Source: a bacterium (GTDB lineage Bacteria > BMS3Abin14). Taken from it: a stretch of DNA of 40,469 nt. This document shows positions 39,258 through 40,469 of the stretch, one piece after another. The notes below the pieces were generated by a model. It made no database searches and was not told where the DNA came from. It saw only the letters and a program-made list of their open reading frames with translations. Where the stretch lies: positions 45,324 to 85,792 of the forward strand of contig JARGFZ010000010.1 in assembly GCA_029210965.1 (NCBI GenBank), read 5' to 3'. The position numbers were made by a program, and so were the translations under genes. Numbering within the stretch: the first letter of the stretch is position 1; each line of letters opens with the position of its first letter.

Positions 39258-39285
39258 TTGGACCTTGGACATTGGACCTTGGACT
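39258..39285 (-). repeat. 7-bp tandem array, 4 units
   Basis: Units TTGGACC, TTGGACA, TTGGACC, TTGGACT, 24 bp before the maf start. The same word is found around the REP element near 14872-14935 on the minus strand. Confidence 0.9.
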
Positions 39286-39308
39286 GATGAGATATAAGGA
39301 TAAAACCC

Positions 39309-39917
39309 ATGCCTGTAAGATTTTCAAAACGATGGTTCCGCAGAAAAAAGGTCATCCTTGCCTCAGGTTCGCCCCGTCGCAAGGAGCTCATGGACCTCAC
39401 CGGTCTCAGGTATCAGGTGATCATCCCCAGTGTTGATGAAAAGATCCTTCCGGAAGAAACTCCCAAAGACCACGTGGAGAGGCTGGCACTGGAAAAGGCC
39501 ACAAGTGTGGCTGCCAACCATCCGGACGATGTGGTCATCGGGTGTGATACGATCGTTATCCTCAACGAACGCAATATCCTCGGCAAGCCCCAGAACAGGA
39601 AGGACGCCAAGCAGATGCTGACCAGCCTGGCCGGTCGGGAGCATACTGTTTTATCCAGCGTTGCCGCCGTCTGGCATAAGAAGAGCAAGCAGCGGGTGGT
39701 TACGGTGGAGAGCCGCGTTCGGATGAAGATGCTGGAAGAGTGGGAGATGAACTGGTATCTGGAATCGGGGGAGTATCGGGATAAGGCAGGGGGGTATGGA
39801 ATCCAGGGGAAGGCGGCTATTTTTATAGAGGGGATTGTGGGGTCGCATACCAACGTCATCGGTTTACCCCTGATGGAGACTGTAATGCTGCTCCGCAGTT
39901 TTGGGGTGAGGCTATAA
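39309..39917 (+). CDS. maf: Maf-family nucleotide pyrophosphatase
   Basis: 202 aa. Signature ILASGSPRRKELM (about residues 16-28), catalytic Asp in VIGCDTIVIL with the following GKPQNRKDAKQML, and DKAGGYGIQGKAAIFIEGIVGSHTNVIGLPL near the C-terminus. Hydrolyses noncanonical or modified nucleoside triphosphates; historically linked to septum inhibition, which fits the neighbourhood of division genes. ATG start with AAGGAT 7-8 nt upstream. Confidence 0.95.
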   Translation: MPVRFSKRWFRRKKVILASGSPRRKELMDLTGLRYQVIIPSVDEKILPEETPKDHVERLALEKATSVAANHPDDVVIGCDTIVILNERNILGKPQNRKDAKQMLTSLAGREHTVLSSVAAVWHKKSKQRVVTVESRVRMKMLEEWEMNWYLESGEYRDKAGGYGIQGKAAIFIEGIVGSHTNVIGLPLMETVMLLRSFGVRL

Positions 39918-39947
39918 CGGCTGCCAATAGTACATCATCGCAGCCGT
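39917..39947. terminator. hairpin at the maf stop codon
   Basis: ACGGCTGC (39917-39924) pairs with GCAGCCGT (39940-39947), 15-nt loop. It begins on the last base of the stop codon but is followed by A-rich sequence, so plain intrinsic termination is doubtful. Confidence 0.45.
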
Positions 39948-40033
39948 AAAAATATTGGGGGGCGGCGCGCTATAACGGGCGATCTGTCCCTCTCTTCGTT
40001 CGGGACCCTGAATTAAATCAATGGGCGGCGTTG

Positions 40034-40112
40034 TCGCCCTTCGGACTTCCTCGCGTACGATATCGTGTACGCTCCGGTGTTCCTCAGGGCTCCGGCCTTG
40101 CATCTCACCCAT
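40034..40112 (+). repeat. modular repeat family, copy C
   Basis: CCCTTCGGACTTCCTCG, a near-palindrome GTACGATATCGTGTAC, then GCTCCGGTGTTCCTCAGGG and CTCCGGCCTTGCATCTCA. Same order as copy A at 8216, with a different central palindrome. The GGGC(G/A)ATCTG word of the upstream flank (39977-39986) also occurs just downstream of copy A. Confidence 0.85.
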
Positions 40113-40163
40113 TCTAGCGCGCCGGTGAGCGCAGTCCATTCAAGTGCGATATCACTCATTAGC

Positions 40164-40204
40164 CGTCATTCCGGGCAAAGCGAACGCGATGACCCGGAAT
40201 CCAG
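40164..40204. repeat. CCGGAATCC palindromic repeat, copy 2
   Basis: CGTCATTCCGGG paired with GATGACCCGGAATCCAG, as at 30690-30728. Confidence 0.8.
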
Positions 40205-40238
40205 TCGGTCTTGAATTACATTTTCCCGAGCCCGCCGG

Positions 40239-40274
40239 CCTGCCCTGCCTGTCCCGCCTGCCCTGCTTGCCCAC
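40239..40274 (+). repeat. 9-bp tandem array, 4 units
   Basis: Units CCTGCCCTG, CCTGTCCCG, CCTGCCCTG, CTTGCCCAC, running into a CCCACC...GGTGGG hairpin (40270-40296). Confidence 0.7.
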
Positions 40275-40309
40275 CGAAGCTCCACGCGAAGGTGGGAGCC
40301 TGTCGCCTG

Positions 40310-40349
40310 CCCTGAGCTTGTCGAAGGGAGGGAAGCTTGTCGAAGGGAG
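40310..40349 (+). repeat. REP-type element, copies 3 and 4 in direct orientation
   Basis: GCCCTGAGCTTGTCGAAGGG followed by AGGGAAGCTTGTCGAAGGG. Confidence 0.8.
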
Positions 40350-40417
40350 CCCGACCCCGAAGCCGGAATTAGTCCTTGATGTCATTGCGAGCATAAAATA
40401 GTCATCTTCCTAATTCT

Positions 40418-40462
40418 TCCTCCCCCTATTGAGGGGGGAGGACCGAGGTGGGGGTGAATGAT
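40418..40462. repeat. CCTCCCCC/GGGGGAGG palindromic repeat
   Basis: TTCCTCCCCC, TATTG loop, AGGGGGGAGGA, then CCGAGGTGGGGGTGAAT. A sequence type common between genes in environmental genomes. Confidence 0.7.
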
Positions 40463-40469
40463 AACATCG

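Larger units (their letters stand above)
39918..40469. other. 552-bp repeat-only region to the window end
   Basis: No gene seen. Carries copy C of the modular repeat, copy 2 of the CCGGAATCC palindrome, a 9-bp-period array, a CCCACC/GGTGGG hairpin, two REP elements and a CCTCCCCC/GGGGGAGG palindrome near the end. Confidence 0.75.

Noticed and set aside
40144-40401. 80-85 aa frames on both strands near the right end
   Set aside because: They run through a palindrome, a 9-bp array and two REP elements; no protein features.

Overview
The window (about 40.5 kb, moderately GC-rich) looks like chromosome of a Gram-negative, diderm bacterium. Support comes from a lipoprotein-type signal, an outer-membrane-barrel-like protein ending in Phe, a meso-diaminopimelate-type MurE (DNPR motif), two sigma-54-type promoters and a division/cell-wall (dcw) cluster in proteobacterial order. 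A member of the former Deltaproteobacteria (Desulfobacterota) or a neighbouring phylum fits best, but no rRNA is present to decide this. TTG and GTG starts are frequent.

Left part (1-17.2 kb) is a patchwork of short housekeeping units: a CBS-GGDEF diguanylate cyclase followed by a NYN-domain protein; a secreted TraF_2-like envelope protein; a ferredoxin-reductase-like flavoprotein; a ZnuACB-type metal importer whose permease gene is separated from the other two by 408 bp of repeats; a TGS-domain GTPase; a ferritin-like protein; PolX DNA polymerase with a PHP domain; endonuclease III; a large beta-helix lipoprotein; a DUF318/ArsP-type permease; and a TauE/SafE-type permease. Then comes a regulatory zone (17.2-19.0 kb) with two tandem paralogous 45-47 aa membrane peptides behind a strong promoter carrying a perfect 22-bp palindrome, and a third small membrane peptide behind a sigma-54-type promoter.

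Right part (18.96-39.9 kb) is the dcw cluster: mraZ-rsmH-ftsL-ftsI-murE-murF-mraY-murD-ftsW-murG-(repeat block)-murC-murB-ddl-ftsQ-ftsA-ftsZ, then a radical SAM protein and maf. It begins at a sigma-70 promoter followed by three 10-bp-spaced MraZ-type boxes. Most genes overlap by 4-8 bp or are almost contiguous, so cytoplasmic precursor synthesis (MurA-F type steps), lipid-linked steps (MraY, MurG), septal polymerisation (FtsW, FtsI) and Z-ring assembly (FtsQ, FtsA, FtsZ, FtsL) are co-expressed.

The most unusual content is between the genes. Nearly every gap carries one or more tiny tandem arrays with a period of 7 bp (about 25 loci) or 8 bp (about 7 loci). The repeated word differs from locus to locus but follows a shared degenerate pattern. 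Most arrays have four units (28 or 32 bp). Many sit within a few bases of a stop codon, some lie in inverted pairs able to form hairpins, and two run into the 3' ends of rsmH and murG. They are mixed with at least five other palindromic or modular repeat families. I regard this as the best candidate for an undescribed system in the window.
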